In this document: positions 32,425 through 41,589 of the stretch, in pieces | Layout of the letters: each line of letters opens with the position of its first letter | Position numbering within the stretch: position 1 is the first letter of the stretch | NCBI RefSeq assembly: GCF_020329505.1 | Contig: NZ_JAGKJJ010000017.1 | Location: forward strand, 62,001-126,000 | Length of the DNA stretch: 64,000 nucleotides | From: Bradyrhizobium semiaridum | Lineage (GTDB): Bacteria > Pseudomonadota > Alphaproteobacteria > Rhizobiales > Xanthobacteraceae | Reading direction: 5' to 3' | Position numbers and translations under genes: made by a program | Notes under the pieces: generated by a model | Database searches by the model: none | What the model was told of the DNA's origin: nothing | What the model saw: the letters and a program-made list of their open reading frames with translations, nothing else

Positions 32425-33639
32425 CTATTGCGCCGGTGCAGACTTGCGCCGGTCGCGGACGAGGTGGATTGCGCTGCGCGCCGCGTCCCAGGCGAAGCCA
32501 TGCAATCTGAGCGCGGCAACGATCGCCGGGACCAGCGGATCGCGGCGCCGCAGCGGCAGCAGCACGTCGCCGATCGCGAACCGGCCGCGCCAGATCGGAT
32601 CGATCATGGGATGGCCGGGCGCCGCAGTGGAATCGGCCGAGGTGATCGCGGGATCGGCGCACAGGTGCCGCGTCAGCTCCAGCGTCAATTGCGTGCCGGG
32701 CGAATATTTCGCGAAACGCTCGTCGATGCCGATCTTGAAGAAGTAGGCGCGGTGCCGGTCCCGCACCACGATGCCGCCCGCGACCGGCGTCTCGCCGGCA
32801 TACAGCGTGATGATCTCGCAGCGGCCGGACTCGGCCATCGCGGCCGTCGCTCGGCGGATGAAGGTTGCGTCGCCGGCATGCTGGCCGAGCGCGGTGCCGC
32901 GCTGGCCCTTCCAGCCGCCGGCTTCGAGCGCGAGGAAGGTTTCGAGCGCGGCGGCGACCTCGCGCGGCGTGCGTGCGACGTCGAAGCGCACGGCGCCGTG
33001 CTCGGCGAGGCGCTTGCCCTGCCGGCGCAGCTCCTTCGCTTTCTTCGTGCCGAGCGCATCGCGCAGCAGATCGTCGGCATCGCGCGTCGCGTCGAGCTCG
33101 GCGCGCTGATAGGCGCTCAAGATGCGCGGCTGCAGGCCGTCGCGCGCCAGCACTGCGCGGATCGCGGCCATCGCCGGACCCTCGAGCGACATCGTGCGCA
33201 GGATCAGCGCATGCGCGCCCGCATGGCGCGCCTGCCGGAACATTCTGGTGACCGCATCCTCGGCCGCGTCGCGATCGAGCAGCGGCGTGCAGAGCGTGCC
33301 GTAGGGCTCGGCGCCGACCAGTGCGGGCAGGGGGATCTTGTAAATCCGTTGCATCGGGACGACCGGCAGCACGCCGATCAACTCCCCGGCATCGTTGCTG
33401 GCGGTCAGCACCGAGGCATCGGTGCGGCCGCGCGCGGAGGCGTCGACCGCCAATTCCCAATCGGGCTGATAGTAACCGTTGGGCTCGATGGCGCGATCGG
33501 CGAGCGCACGCCACGGGCCCGCGGGCGTTGCAGCCAGCGGCGGCAGCGCACGCACATCCTTCGCATCCCTGGCATCCCCATCGGATGCGCGGCGGATCAT
33601 CGCCCGGTCAGCAATATCGGCCACGTCGCTATTCCCCAT
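32425..33639 (-). CDS. CelD/BioF2-type GNAT acetyltransferase
   Basis: A 404-residue protein with the GNAT-like fold of the CelD family (acetyltransf_6). Core segments include EYGTLCTP-like AEPYGTLCTPLL, KKAKELRRQGKRLAEHG, FLALEAGGWKGQRGTAL, and YFFKIGIDERFAKYSPGTQLTLEL toward the C terminus. Family members are tied to cell-surface polysaccharide or cellulose metabolism. There are no neighbours of that kind here, so the role is open. Confidence 0.8.
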   Translation of the reverse strand: MGNSDVADIADRAMIRRASDGDARDAKDVRALPPLAATPAGPWRALADRAIEPNGYYQPDWELAVDASARGRTDASVLTASNDAGELIGVLPVVPMQRIYKIPLPALVGAEPYGTLCTPLLDRDAAEDAVTRMFRQARHAGAHALILRTMSLEGPAMAAIRAVLARDGLQPRILSAYQRAELDATRDADDLLRDALGTKKAKELRRQGKRLAEHGAVRFDVARTPREVAAALETFLALEAGGWKGQRGTALGQHAGDATFIRRATAAMAESGRCEIITLYAGETPVAGGIVVRDRHRAYFFKIGIDERFAKYSPGTQLTLELTRHLCADPAITSADSTAAPGHPMIDPIWRGRFAIGDVLLPLRRRDPLVPAIVAALRLHGFAWDAARSAIHLVRDRRKSAPAQ

Positions 33640-33817
33640 GCCAGGCCGTCCCTGTCGGCCTGCATTCGTCAGCGGTCACGCTAGCGGAAAGAAATGGATA
33701 ATGCCGTTGAGGCTGTCCGGCAATTTGAGCGGTAGCATTAACGGGCCGTTCAGCATGCAGAGGCCGGGCATGACGAGGCCGCCGGAGCACCGGCGGCCTC
33801 ATCGTGCCGCAAGCGGG

Positions 33818-34150
33818 TTACCAGCGATCGTGGTCGACGCCGACACCGACACTGACGCCGGGCGCGCGGATGCCGACACCAGCGCGCGGGCCATCATCCC
33901 AATCGCGATCGCGATAGACGCGGCGTTCGATGTAGCGTTCGCGCGGCTGATAGCCGTAGGATTCGCGCACGATGGTGCGGCTGCCGCGGCTGCGGTAACA
34001 GCGTCCGTCCTCGTCGCAGACCGTGCGGACCTGCTGCACCAGACCGGGGTTCGCGTATTCCGTGCTGCTGACCATATCCGATGCCTTGGCCGCGCTGCCA
34101 ACCGACAATGCGCCGACGCCGGCAAGTAGTGCGATCGCAATATTCCTCAT
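33818..34150 (-). CDS. small secreted protein of unknown function
   Basis: A 110-residue protein with a signal peptide (MRNIAIALLAGVGALSVGSAAKA) and a mature part rich in Arg, Tyr and Gly (QVRTVCDEDGRCYRSRGSR; YGYQPRERYIERRVYRDRDW), with one cysteine pair. ATG 34150 has a GAGGAGG site. Such basic, Tyr/Arg-rich periplasmic proteins are common in rhizobia without assigned roles. Confidence 0.65.
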   Translation of the reverse strand: MRNIAIALLAGVGALSVGSAAKASDMVSSTEYANPGLVQQVRTVCDEDGRCYRSRGSRTIVRESYGYQPRERYIERRVYRDRDWDDGPRAGVGIRAPGVSVGVGVDHDRW

Positions 34151-34277
34151 GGTTCCACCTCCTCGTACCGGTACTGCCCTCCGCGAGACAAACAAGGGCG
34201 AAGGCATTCGTTCCGAGGGTTCCCCGAGTTTCGTGCGGTGCCATGCAAGCTACGCTCATGCGGGCCACACGCTGCGC

Positions 34278-34688
34278 CTAGATCGGCGTGTATGTCTCCG
34301 TCAGGCAATTGTCATCCTCGCCAACGAGCCGGCGGTCGAGGATCACGCTGTCGTTGATGAAGACGCGATAGGTCTGTGTGCCGAGCGGCTTGCCGATCAC
34401 CGAGGTCAGCTCGGCGCGCACGCAGGCCGTCCAGCCGGTGCCGCGCGGATCGTGCAGCGGCGCCGAGACCCGGACATGGGTCGGCTGCGAGCCGGCGGTG
34501 AACACCGAATCCAGCTTGGTGCCGACCAGTTTCTTGACGTCAGGCGGCGACTCGAGCGGCGCGGGCTCGGAGGCCTTGACCTTCAAGGCCTCCGGCCACA
34601 CCGCGTGGCTGTCCGCGAGGCCGCAGCCGCCCAGCATGAGCGCCGTGGCCGCGAGCAGCGCTGCGATTGAAAGCTGTCCCTGTCCCAT
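34278..34688 (-). CDS. lipoprotein of unknown function
   Basis: A 136-residue product with a signal sequence and lipobox LGGC (residues 19-22). The mature part has a predicted mixed beta fold (PTHVRVSAPLHDPRGTGWTACVRAEL; QTYRVFINDSVILDRRL) and a cysteine pair. Two residues after the lipid Cys an L-A-D follows, with no Asp at +2 to signal inner-membrane retention. Family unknown. Confidence 0.7.
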   Translation of the reverse strand: MGQGQLSIAALLAATALMLGGCGLADSHAVWPEALKVKASEPAPLESPPDVKKLVGTKLDSVFTAGSQPTHVRVSAPLHDPRGTGWTACVRAELTSVIGKPLGTQTYRVFINDSVILDRRLVGEDDNCLTETYTPI

Positions 34689-34849
34689 GGAACTGATTTA
34701 ATATGCGGCCACCAAGATTGCGCCCCCTGACGGGATTGAATTTGTCTCAGGCGGGCGCTTTGTCGATCAACAAATGTCGAGAGACAAGTTATGTTTGGCG
34801 CGGCGGTATTGCGGGATGTTTCCAGGGGCCGCAGGGGAGAAGGACTGAC

Positions 34850-35074
34850 ATGAAGCGCATTTCGGTGGCGGCCGTCATTCTCGCGCTGATCGCGACTCCG
34901 GTCCTGGCGCAGGGGCGGCGCGGCGGGGGAGGGCAGGACAAGGCGGCGGACACCAAGCCCAAGGTCGACGAGAAGGCCTACAAGGCCGCGCTCGAGCGCA
35001 TCCCCGAGCCCAAGGAGAAATACGATCCCTGGGGCATCACCAAGCCGGCCGAGCCCGCCAAGAAGCCGAAATAG
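34850..35074 (+). CDS. small secreted protein with KAYK...IP...DPWG motif (copy 1)
   Basis: A 74-residue product with a signal peptide (MKRISVAAVILALIATPVLA) and a short Lys/Pro-rich mature part containing DEKAYKAALERIPEPKEKYDPWG in residues 40-62. A related protein is encoded at 41590-41874. The ATG at 34850 has AGGGGAGAAGG upstream. Function unknown. It lies 131 bp before the caspase-like gene. Confidence 0.7.
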   Translation: MKRISVAAVILALIATPVLAQGRRGGGGQDKAADTKPKVDEKAYKAALERIPEPKEKYDPWGITKPAEPAKKPK

Positions 35075-35205
35075 GTTTGCCCTCGCGCGGCTCGTACCCT
35101 GCGACAAATTCGACCGTCGGCCGGCTGTGAGCGCCGTCACAGATCGGCGTGAACCTTCGTCCGATACTTCCGACCCATTGTTGATTCCGTTGTCGGGAGA
35201 TCGCC

Positions 35206-36681
35206 ATGCTTCGTCGCGCGCTGTTCAGCCTGATCCTTCCGGCTGCGATTCTCTTCGGTGGCGGTCCGGCGCGCGCGGAGAGCCGTCTCGCGCTGGTGAT
35301 CGGGCAGTCGGCCTACAAGTCGGTGCCGGCGCTGCTCAATCCGGCCAACGATGCAAAAGCCATGACGCAGATGCTGACCGATGCCGGCTTTGCCGTGACC
35401 TCGGCCTCGGACCTCTCGCAGGACGAGATGCGCGCCACGATCAGCGACTTCGCCGGCCAGGTGTCGGCAAAGGGCGCCGACACGGTGGCGCTGGTGTTCT
35501 ATGCCGGCCACGGCTTGCAGATCGACGGCGAGAACTACCTGGTGCCGGTCGATGTCGATCCGAAGCGCGAGGCCGACATTCCGCTGCAGGCGGTCCGCCT
35601 CAACGATATCCTGAACACGCTGACCTGGGTGCCGAGCCGGATGCGGATCGTGCTGCTCGATGCCTGCCGCAACAATCCATTCCCTGAACTTGGCAAGAGC
35701 ACCGGCCACGGGCTCGCCATCGTCGATGCCAGGATCGGCGCGCCCGGCACCTTCGTGTCGTTCTCGACCTCGCCGGGCGCGGAAGCCGAGGACGGCAGCG
35801 GCGCCAACAGCCCGTACACGACCGCGCTGCTGGCGACCGCCAGGGAGCCCGGCATTGCCATTGAAGACACCTTCAAGCGGGTGCGCCTTGCGGTGAACAA
35901 GGCCACCGACGGCCGCCAGACGCCGTGGGACTCCTCGTCCCTCACCGAGGATTTCCGCTTCATCGCCGGACCGGCATCGGCGCCGGCGCAGGCCCAGGCA
36001 TCCGCGGATATGCCGAAGCCCGAGGCGGCCAAGCGCTCGGTCGACCAATGGAAGCAAGAATTGCAGGGCAAGCCGATCGAGGTCGCCAACGAGATGATGG
36101 TGGTCGACGGCACCGATGAGGCCTACGAGGCCTTCGCCGCGCTCTATGCCGGCACGCCGCGCGGCCTGCAAGCGCGCGACTGGCTCGACCGGCATCGCCG
36201 CATGGTGGCGTGGAACAAGGCCGTCATCACCAACACCGCGGCCGCCTATCGCGCCTTCCTCGTGCTGTATCCCGACAGTGATCTCACCGCGACCGCGCGC
36301 AAGATGATCGAGCGGCTGCGCTACCGTCCCGACACCGCGCCGGTCGCGGTCAGCGCGCCGGCGACCAATGTCGCGCTGGCCGGGCCGACGTGTCCGTGCA
36401 ACGCGGTGCCGCCGCCGCAGCCGCAACTGCTGCCGCAGCAGAAGAAGGCCGATGCGCCGGCGAAGAAGAAGCGCGCCGAGCCCGAGCCGCCGCGCCGCGC
36501 CGGCACGCGTCCGCCGCGCGTCGTGGTCGAGGAGGATGTCGTGGTGGTGCGCCGTCCGCCGCCGCGCGTGGTGTACGAGCCGGTGGCGCCGCCGATCGGC
36601 ATCGGGATCGGCATTGGCCTCGGCGGCGGCGGTTTTCGCGGCGGCCATGGCGGCGACGGTTATCGCCGGGGTGGCTACTGA
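35206..36681 (+). CDS. periplasmic caspase-like protease (peptidase C14)
   Basis: A 491-residue protein. A signal peptide (residues 1-24, ending ARA) precedes a caspase p20-type domain (25-250) with the His-Cys dyad in FYAGHG (His102) and LLDACRNNPF (Cys154). A helical, TPR-like middle (about 285-385) leads to a long Pro/Arg/Lys-rich linker and a Gly-rich end (GGGGFRGGHGGDGYRRGG, in part). Prokaryotic caspase homologues are linked to stress or cell death, and export to the periplasm makes a classical suicide role unlikely. Gene order with the PQQ dehydrogenase is loose (75 bp apart). Confidence 0.88.
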   Translation: MLRRALFSLILPAAILFGGGPARAESRLALVIGQSAYKSVPALLNPANDAKAMTQMLTDAGFAVTSASDLSQDEMRATISDFAGQVSAKGADTVALVFYAGHGLQIDGENYLVPVDVDPKREADIPLQAVRLNDILNTLTWVPSRMRIVLLDACRNNPFPELGKSTGHGLAIVDARIGAPGTFVSFSTSPGAEAEDGSGANSPYTTALLATAREPGIAIEDTFKRVRLAVNKATDGRQTPWDSSSLTEDFRFIAGPASAPAQAQASADMPKPEAAKRSVDQWKQELQGKPIEVANEMMVVDGTDEAYEAFAALYAGTPRGLQARDWLDRHRRMVAWNKAVITNTAAAYRAFLVLYPDSDLTATARKMIERLRYRPDTAPVAVSAPATNVALAGPTCPCNAVPPPQPQLLPQQKKADAPAKKKRAEPEPPRRAGTRPPRVVVEEDVVVVRRPPPRVVYEPVAPPIGIGIGIGLGGGGFRGGHGGDGYRRGGY

Positions 36682-36756
36682 GGCGCCGATCGCGTAAATG
36701 CTTTCTCCGCTCAGGATGCGGCAGTGCTGGAGTGATCGCATCGGGCGGAGGGCGCG

Positions 36757-38781
36757 ATGCGATTGCTGTTTCGTCTCGTTGCGGTGTTGCTGCTCGGCAA
36801 TATGCCAGCGTTCGCCTGGGAATATTGGGGCGGCGATTGCGGCGGACAGCGCTTTTCCGAGCTGACGCAGATCACGCCCGAAAATGTCGGCACGCTGCTG
36901 CGCGCGTGGGAATTCCGCACCGGCGATCTCGAGACGCGCCCGCCCGAGGTGATGAAGCGGACCAAGTTCGAGACGACGCCGCTGTTCGTCGAGGACAGCC
37001 TGATCTTCTGTACGGCGTTCAACGAGGTGATTGCGCTCGATCCCGGCACCGGCGCGCAGAAATGGCGCTACGATCCGAAGATCTCGATCGCGCAGCGACC
37101 GGCCAATCGTTACGTCTGCCGCGGCGTCGCCTATTGGGTCGACGATCGCGCACCAGAGGGCGCGGCCTGCCGGTCGCGGATCTTCACCGGCACCAACGAC
37201 GTGCGCGTGGTCGCGCTCGACGCCAGGACCGGCAAGCCCTGCGCCGATTTCGGCACTGGCGGCGAGATCAGGATCGACGCGGGGATGAAGCTGGAATGGC
37301 CCGGCGAATTCCAGATCACGTCGGCGCCGGTGACCGGCCGCGGCGTCGTGGTGGTGGGATCGGCGATCGCCGACAACCGCCGGGTCGATGCCCCGCTCGG
37401 CGCGGTGCGCGCCTTCGATGCGCGCACCGGCGCGCCGCGCTGGAGTTTTGATCCGCTGCTGCATGACGGCGTCGCCGCCGGCCACAGCAATGTCTGGGCG
37501 CCGATGTCGGTGGACGAGGCGCGCGGCCTCGTGTTCCTGCCGACGACATCGCCGAGCCCGGATTTCTGGGGCGGCAACCGGCCCGGCAACGACGAGCACG
37601 GCAACTCGGTGGTAGCGCTGCGGATCGAGACCGGCGAACTGGCCTGGGCGTTCCAGACCGTGCATCACGACGTCTGGGACTACGACCTGCCGGCGCAGCC
37701 GACGCTGGCGCGGATCGACACCGGCGACGGCCAGCGCGACGTCGTGATCCAGCCGACCAAGCAGGGCTTTGTGTTCGTGCTCGATCGCGATACCGGCAAG
37801 CCGGTGTGGCCGGTCGAGGAGCGCGCGGTGCCGCAGGACGGCGCCGAGGGCGAAATGCTGTCGCCGACGCAGCCGTTTCCGACCCATGTGCCGCCGCTGC
37901 TGCCGCAACGGATCACGTCGGATGATGCGTTCGGCCTGGTGCCCGGCTACGAGCGCGCGGCTTGTGAGAAGCTGCTTGGTCAATTGCGCAATGAGGGTCT
38001 CTACACGCCGCCATCGACCCAGGGCACGGTGGTCTATCCGATGACCGGCGGCGGCGTGAACTGGGGCGGCGCGGCGTTCGACCCGGTCAACCAGATCCTC
38101 TACGCCAATGTCAGCCACGCCGTGCACATCGTCACGCTGATCCCGCGTGAGCAGGCCAGGGGCTTCAATCCGCCGCCGGGCCACGATTTCGGCCGGCAGG
38201 ACGGGTCGCCCTTTGCAATGTCGCGGGCGGTCGCCAAGTCGCCGCTGGGCACGCTCTGCAACAAGCCACCATGGGGCGAGACGGTCGCGGTCGACCTCAA
38301 GGCCGGCAAGATCCTCTGGCATGCGACGGTCGGCACCAGCGAGGATCTCGCGCCGCTCGGCATCGCGCTCCGCACCGGCACGCCGTTGGTCAACGGCGTC
38401 GCCATCACCGCGGGCGGGCTGGTGTTCACCGGCGCGATGGATGCCTATCTGCGCGCGTTCGATGCCAAGTCTGGCCGCGAGCTGTGGCTCGGCCGGCTGC
38501 CGGTGCCGGGCGTCGCCAATCCCATGACCTATCTCTGGAAGGGCGAGCAGTATGTCGCGATCGGCGCCGGCGGGCACTCCGAGGCCGGCACCTCGATCGG
38601 CGACAGCGTGGTCGCGTTCCGCCTGCCGCGCGCCGGCGAGGGCGCTTCATGGTGGTCGCGCATCATCGACCGTCCCGGCGGGCGATTTGCGGCCAAGGCG
38701 GTCGTGGCCGGCGTCGTGCTCGTCGTCCTCGTCGGATTGCCGTGGCGCTGGCGCAGGCGGCGTCGCACACGATCCGGCTAG
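36757..38781 (+). CDS. PQQ-dependent dehydrogenase, glucose-dehydrogenase-like, C-terminally anchored
   Basis: A 674-residue beta-propeller quinoprotein. Signal peptide at residues 1-20. Family motifs: WEYWGGDCGGQRFSELTQI, GHSNVWAPMSVDEARGLVFLP, GNDEHGNSVVALR, HHDVWDYDLPAQP, and the late WKGEQYVAIGAGGHSE. These match the membrane glucose/quinate dehydrogenase group, but the five N-terminal membrane helices of Gcd are missing. Instead there is one helix near the C terminus (AVVAGVVLVVLVGLPW, about 648-663), followed by an arginine cluster. The substrate is a sugar, polyol or cyclic acid. Electrons would go to ubiquinone by an unknown path. Confidence 0.85.
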   Translation: MRLLFRLVAVLLLGNMPAFAWEYWGGDCGGQRFSELTQITPENVGTLLRAWEFRTGDLETRPPEVMKRTKFETTPLFVEDSLIFCTAFNEVIALDPGTGAQKWRYDPKISIAQRPANRYVCRGVAYWVDDRAPEGAACRSRIFTGTNDVRVVALDARTGKPCADFGTGGEIRIDAGMKLEWPGEFQITSAPVTGRGVVVVGSAIADNRRVDAPLGAVRAFDARTGAPRWSFDPLLHDGVAAGHSNVWAPMSVDEARGLVFLPTTSPSPDFWGGNRPGNDEHGNSVVALRIETGELAWAFQTVHHDVWDYDLPAQPTLARIDTGDGQRDVVIQPTKQGFVFVLDRDTGKPVWPVEERAVPQDGAEGEMLSPTQPFPTHVPPLLPQRITSDDAFGLVPGYERAACEKLLGQLRNEGLYTPPSTQGTVVYPMTGGGVNWGGAAFDPVNQILYANVSHAVHIVTLIPREQARGFNPPPGHDFGRQDGSPFAMSRAVAKSPLGTLCNKPPWGETVAVDLKAGKILWHATVGTSEDLAPLGIALRTGTPLVNGVAITAGGLVFTGAMDAYLRAFDAKSGRELWLGRLPVPGVANPMTYLWKGEQYVAIGAGGHSEAGTSIGDSVVAFRLPRAGEGASWWSRIIDRPGGRFAAKAVVAGVVLVVLVGLPWRWRRRRRTRSG

Positions 38782-38811
38782 CAAAACCCCCGCCGCAGGC
38801 GCGCCACCAAA

Positions 38812-38990
38812 AACATGGAAAACAACCCCATGCAAAGGAGCAGGTGGGCTGCCGGCAAGGCAATTGACATGTCGGGCAACTCAGGGGTATTCTTCCAATA
38901 TTCCGAAATTGTCCCGTGGGTCACTCCTCACACGTCGCCCGATCAAGCCAGGCGACGACAGCGGTGGGTGGGGGACGCAGCTTCACATCA
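38812..38990. other. gene-free stretch with a suspected dispersed element
   Basis: The 235-bp gap between the dehydrogenase and the thioesterase contains the stretch ATGGAAAACAACCCCATG and then GGGGTATTCTTCCAATATTC. I associate this text with a recurrent Bradyrhizobium intergenic element, but no second copy is in the window. A frame from 38815 gives MENNPMQRSRWAAGKAIDMS, which I would not call a gene. Confidence 0.4.
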
Positions 38991-39016
38991 TCGCAGGATG
39001 AGGAGATGCAACTATC

Positions 39017-39481
39017 CTATCCGGGCAGCATCGCGAAGGCGCTCGATACCATTGCCACCGGCTTGTTGTCGGTGGAGGAGAGCAGTGTGACGCGGCCGAA
39101 GCTCATGGTGCGGCCGAGCCGGACCACGCGCGCGTCCGCGAGCACGTCGGAGGCGGTCACCGCGCGCATGAAATGCGTGGTCTGGTCAACGGTCGTCATC
39201 GGCCGGTAGCCCTTGTTGGCGGCGAGGTTGGCGATCACCATCGCGGTGTCGGCGAACGCCATCAGCGCCTGGCCGCTGACGGTGCCGCCGCTGCGGCAGA
39301 GCCGCTCGGAGAACGGCAGGCGCAGCACGGCGCCGGGCTGCCAGTCGGCGCCGCCATCGGGCGGCGGGGCAAACTCGAACTGCTCGACCGACAGATTGAG
39401 GTCCTGTACCCACGGCGCAAAAATGTCGCCGAGCGCGCGCCGCGCGTCCTCGATCCCAAATTCACCCACCCCCTGCTGCAT
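39017..39481 (-). CDS. PaaI-type hotdog thioesterase
   Basis: A 154-residue hotdog-fold protein. RLCRSGGTVSGQALMAFADTAMVIANLAA contains the G-x-x-x-x-F-A-D-x-A core of PaaI-like acyl-CoA thioesterases, and FMRAVTASDVLADARVVRLGRTMSFG is the second sheet. The acyl substrate is not predictable. Length is normal. Confidence 0.88.
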   Translation of the reverse strand: MQQGVGEFGIEDARRALGDIFAPWVQDLNLSVEQFEFAPPPDGGADWQPGAVLRLPFSERLCRSGGTVSGQALMAFADTAMVIANLAANKGYRPMTTVDQTTHFMRAVTASDVLADARVVRLGRTMSFGRVTLLSSTDNKPVAMVSSAFAMLPG

Positions 39482-39554
39482 GATGTTCCGTTTCCTCTAA
39501 ATGTTGCGCATGATCTATTTGGCGCGGGATAGTTTCTACTCCGAATTGAGCACC

Positions 39555-39722
39555 GGGCTCCGTTTACCTCGCTCAGCTTGCGGGGAGAGGTCGAAATTCA
39601 AGCGCAGCTTGAATTTCGGGTGAGGGGGAGGCTCCACGTGTCCGGCTGTCACCGTCTATGTGGAAGCAGCCCCTCACCCCAACCCTCTCCCCGTAAGAAC
39701 GGGGCGAGGGAGCGCAGCGCCG
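39555..39722. repeat. dispersed repeat with CTCTCCCCG...CGGGGAGAG ends
   Basis: GCTTGCGGGGAGAGG and CTCTCCCCGTAAGAACGGGG lie about 100 bp apart, with AAATTCAAGCGCAGCTTGAATTTCGG forming an inner near-perfect hairpin (arms AAATTCAAGC / GCTTGAATTT). Related sequence is at 26225-26345. This covers most of the 269-bp gap 39482-39750; nothing else is seen there. Confidence 0.75.
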
Positions 39723-39750
39723 TCGCCATTCAACCCAATCCCATTGCACT

Positions 39751-41226
39751 CTAGTTCCGCGTGACATGCACGCGCGGCGTCTCGCCGTTGTTCCACTTGC
39801 CGTCGATGGCGCGCTCGATCTGCGCCGCGAGCTGCAGCAGCAGGCCGTCATTGGCCTGCCTTGCAATCGCCTGGATGCCGAGCGGCAGGCCGTGCTCGTT
39901 GGTCGCGAGCGGCAGCGAGATCGCGGGGATGCCGCACAGATTGGCGAGCGGCGTGAAGGCGAAATTGCGCCAGAGATTGCCGAACCAGTCGAGCACCGAC
40001 GGATTGTCCGAGATGGTGAGATATTCGGTGGTGCCGACCTTCGGCGTCGGCAGCGCGGTGATCGGCGTCAGGATGATGTCCCACTCCTCGAAAAAGGCGC
40101 CGAAGCCGCGCGAAGTGGTGTTGAACACCGCCTGCATGCGGGCGCGATCGGCGAAGCTGGTGTCCTTGCCGTGCTCCCAGATCCGGATGTTGATCGGCTC
40201 GATCAATTCGGCCGGCGGCCGCTCGAGAGCGCGCGCGGCCAGCAGGTTGCCGATCACGACAGCGAAATTGCTGATGTAGCAGGTGGTCTGCGCCGCGAAT
40301 GCCGCCGCGTAGTCGATCGCGGGCAGGGCGTGGTCGACGTGATGGCCGAGTCCTTCGAGAAAGCGGCCGACCCGTTCGAGCTCGGCGGCGATGTGCGGTG
40401 TCGCACGATAGTCGCCCCATTGGTGCGACAGCGCGATTTTGAGCGGGCCGGGATCGCGCGCGATCATTTTGGTGTACGGCTCCGGCGCGCTCCAGTACGG
40501 CATGAACTCGCCCGGCGCGCCGCCGCGGCACGCATCGACGAAGGCCGCGGTGTCGCGCACCGAGCGCGACTGGCAGCCCTGGATCGAGACGAGGCCGGTG
40601 AGATCGGACAGATGCGGCGCGATCGAGAACACGCCGCGTGAGACCTTCAATCCGATATTGCCGTTGACCCCTGCGGGAATCCGGATCGAGCCGCCGCCGT
40701 CGGTGGCGTGCGCGATCGGTACCGCGCCGGCCGCGACCATCGCCGCGCTGCCGGCCGACGAGCCGCAGGTGGTGTAGTCGGTATTCCAGGGGTTGCGCGT
40801 GACATAGACCGCGGGATTTTCCGCCGAGCTGCAGACGCCGAACTCCGGCGTCGTGGTGCGGCCGATCAAATTGAGGCCGGCCTTGCGCATCTGCGTGGTC
40901 AGGAAGGTGTCGGCGGTGGCGCGATTGCCGCGCATCATCAGCGAGCCCATCTCCTGCAGGCGGCCCTTCAGCGTCGGGCCGAGGTCTTTCATCAGGAAGG
41001 GCAGGCCGGCGAACGGACCATTGAGATTGGCGCCATCGCGTGGCGGGTCGGCGATCACATCGTCGAACAGCTCGACGACGGCGGAGAGCGGGGGATCGAC
41101 CTTGGCGACCGCGGCGGCGGCCTGGGCGGCCAATTCGCGCGGCGTCAATTCGCCCGCTCTGACGCGCCCGGCGAGTGCCGTCCCGTCATGCCGCGCCCAC
41201 TCGTCCCAGCTCATCGCCAAAGTCAT
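39751..41226 (-). CDS. amidase, amidase-signature family
   Basis: A 491-residue serine amidohydrolase. The Ser-cisSer-Lys triad is visible as FLMKDLG (Lys80), TCGSSAGSAAMVAAG (cis-Ser156) and ATDGGGSIRIPA (nucleophile Ser180), with the same 76- and 24-residue spacing as in characterised members. It hydrolyses an amide of unknown identity; there is no gatCAB context, so it is not the tRNA amidotransferase. The start at 41226 gives MTLAMSWDEW; an ATG four codons later is possible. Confidence 0.92.
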   Translation of the reverse strand: MTLAMSWDEWARHDGTALAGRVRAGELTPRELAAQAAAAVAKVDPPLSAVVELFDDVIADPPRDGANLNGPFAGLPFLMKDLGPTLKGRLQEMGSLMMRGNRATADTFLTTQMRKAGLNLIGRTTTPEFGVCSSAENPAVYVTRNPWNTDYTTCGSSAGSAAMVAAGAVPIAHATDGGGSIRIPAGVNGNIGLKVSRGVFSIAPHLSDLTGLVSIQGCQSRSVRDTAAFVDACRGGAPGEFMPYWSAPEPYTKMIARDPGPLKIALSHQWGDYRATPHIAAELERVGRFLEGLGHHVDHALPAIDYAAAFAAQTTCYISNFAVVIGNLLAARALERPPAELIEPINIRIWEHGKDTSFADRARMQAVFNTTSRGFGAFFEEWDIILTPITALPTPKVGTTEYLTISDNPSVLDWFGNLWRNFAFTPLANLCGIPAISLPLATNEHGLPLGIQAIARQANDGLLLQLAAQIERAIDGKWNNGETPRVHVTRN

Positions 41227-41383
41227 GCCTTCGATTCCTTTTCTGCTTTGTGTCGCACTGTAATTTGCGCCGGCGCCGGGTCAAACCATCACGGAAGGTT
41301 GCGGCGCGCGGCCACCTGCCACGGCTTGAAAATGCCCCAGTTTTGACGCCCCATGGCGCCTTCCTCAGGGGGTGGGGCTATTC

Positions 41384-41515
41384 ATGTTCCGCAGATTGAT
41401 CATGCTCGGCGGCGTCATCGCGATCGGGTTTGCGCTCAGTGGCTGCACCAAGTGCGGCCCGATCTGGGACGACTGGATGCAATCGCCGAAATCCTGCAAA
41501 TCGGACAACCTCTAG
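41384..41515 (+). CDS. 43-residue lipoprotein
   Basis: MFRRLIMLGGVIAIGFALSGC carries a signal and lipobox LSGC (residues 18-21); the mature part has CTKCGPIWDDWMQSPKSC, three cysteines in all. The ATG at 41384 has GGGGGTGGGG upstream. It is followed 74 bp later by another small secreted protein. It is short but has all elements of a real small lipoprotein gene. Function unknown. Confidence 0.6.
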   Translation: MFRRLIMLGGVIAIGFALSGCTKCGPIWDDWMQSPKSCKSDNL

Positions 41516-41589
41516 GCCGCAGCCAGCGCGCTTGGCGCCGGCTTTTCTGCGGTGATATACCCGCAGCGGATATGGAAGGGAGCGCCTTG

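Noticed and set aside
35137..38577. An 1146-codon minus-strand frame opposite the caspase and PQQ dehydrogenase genes.
   Set aside because: It is antisense to two recognisable genes, and its translation is rich in Arg, His and Asp without any domain; such frames are typical GC-skew shadows.
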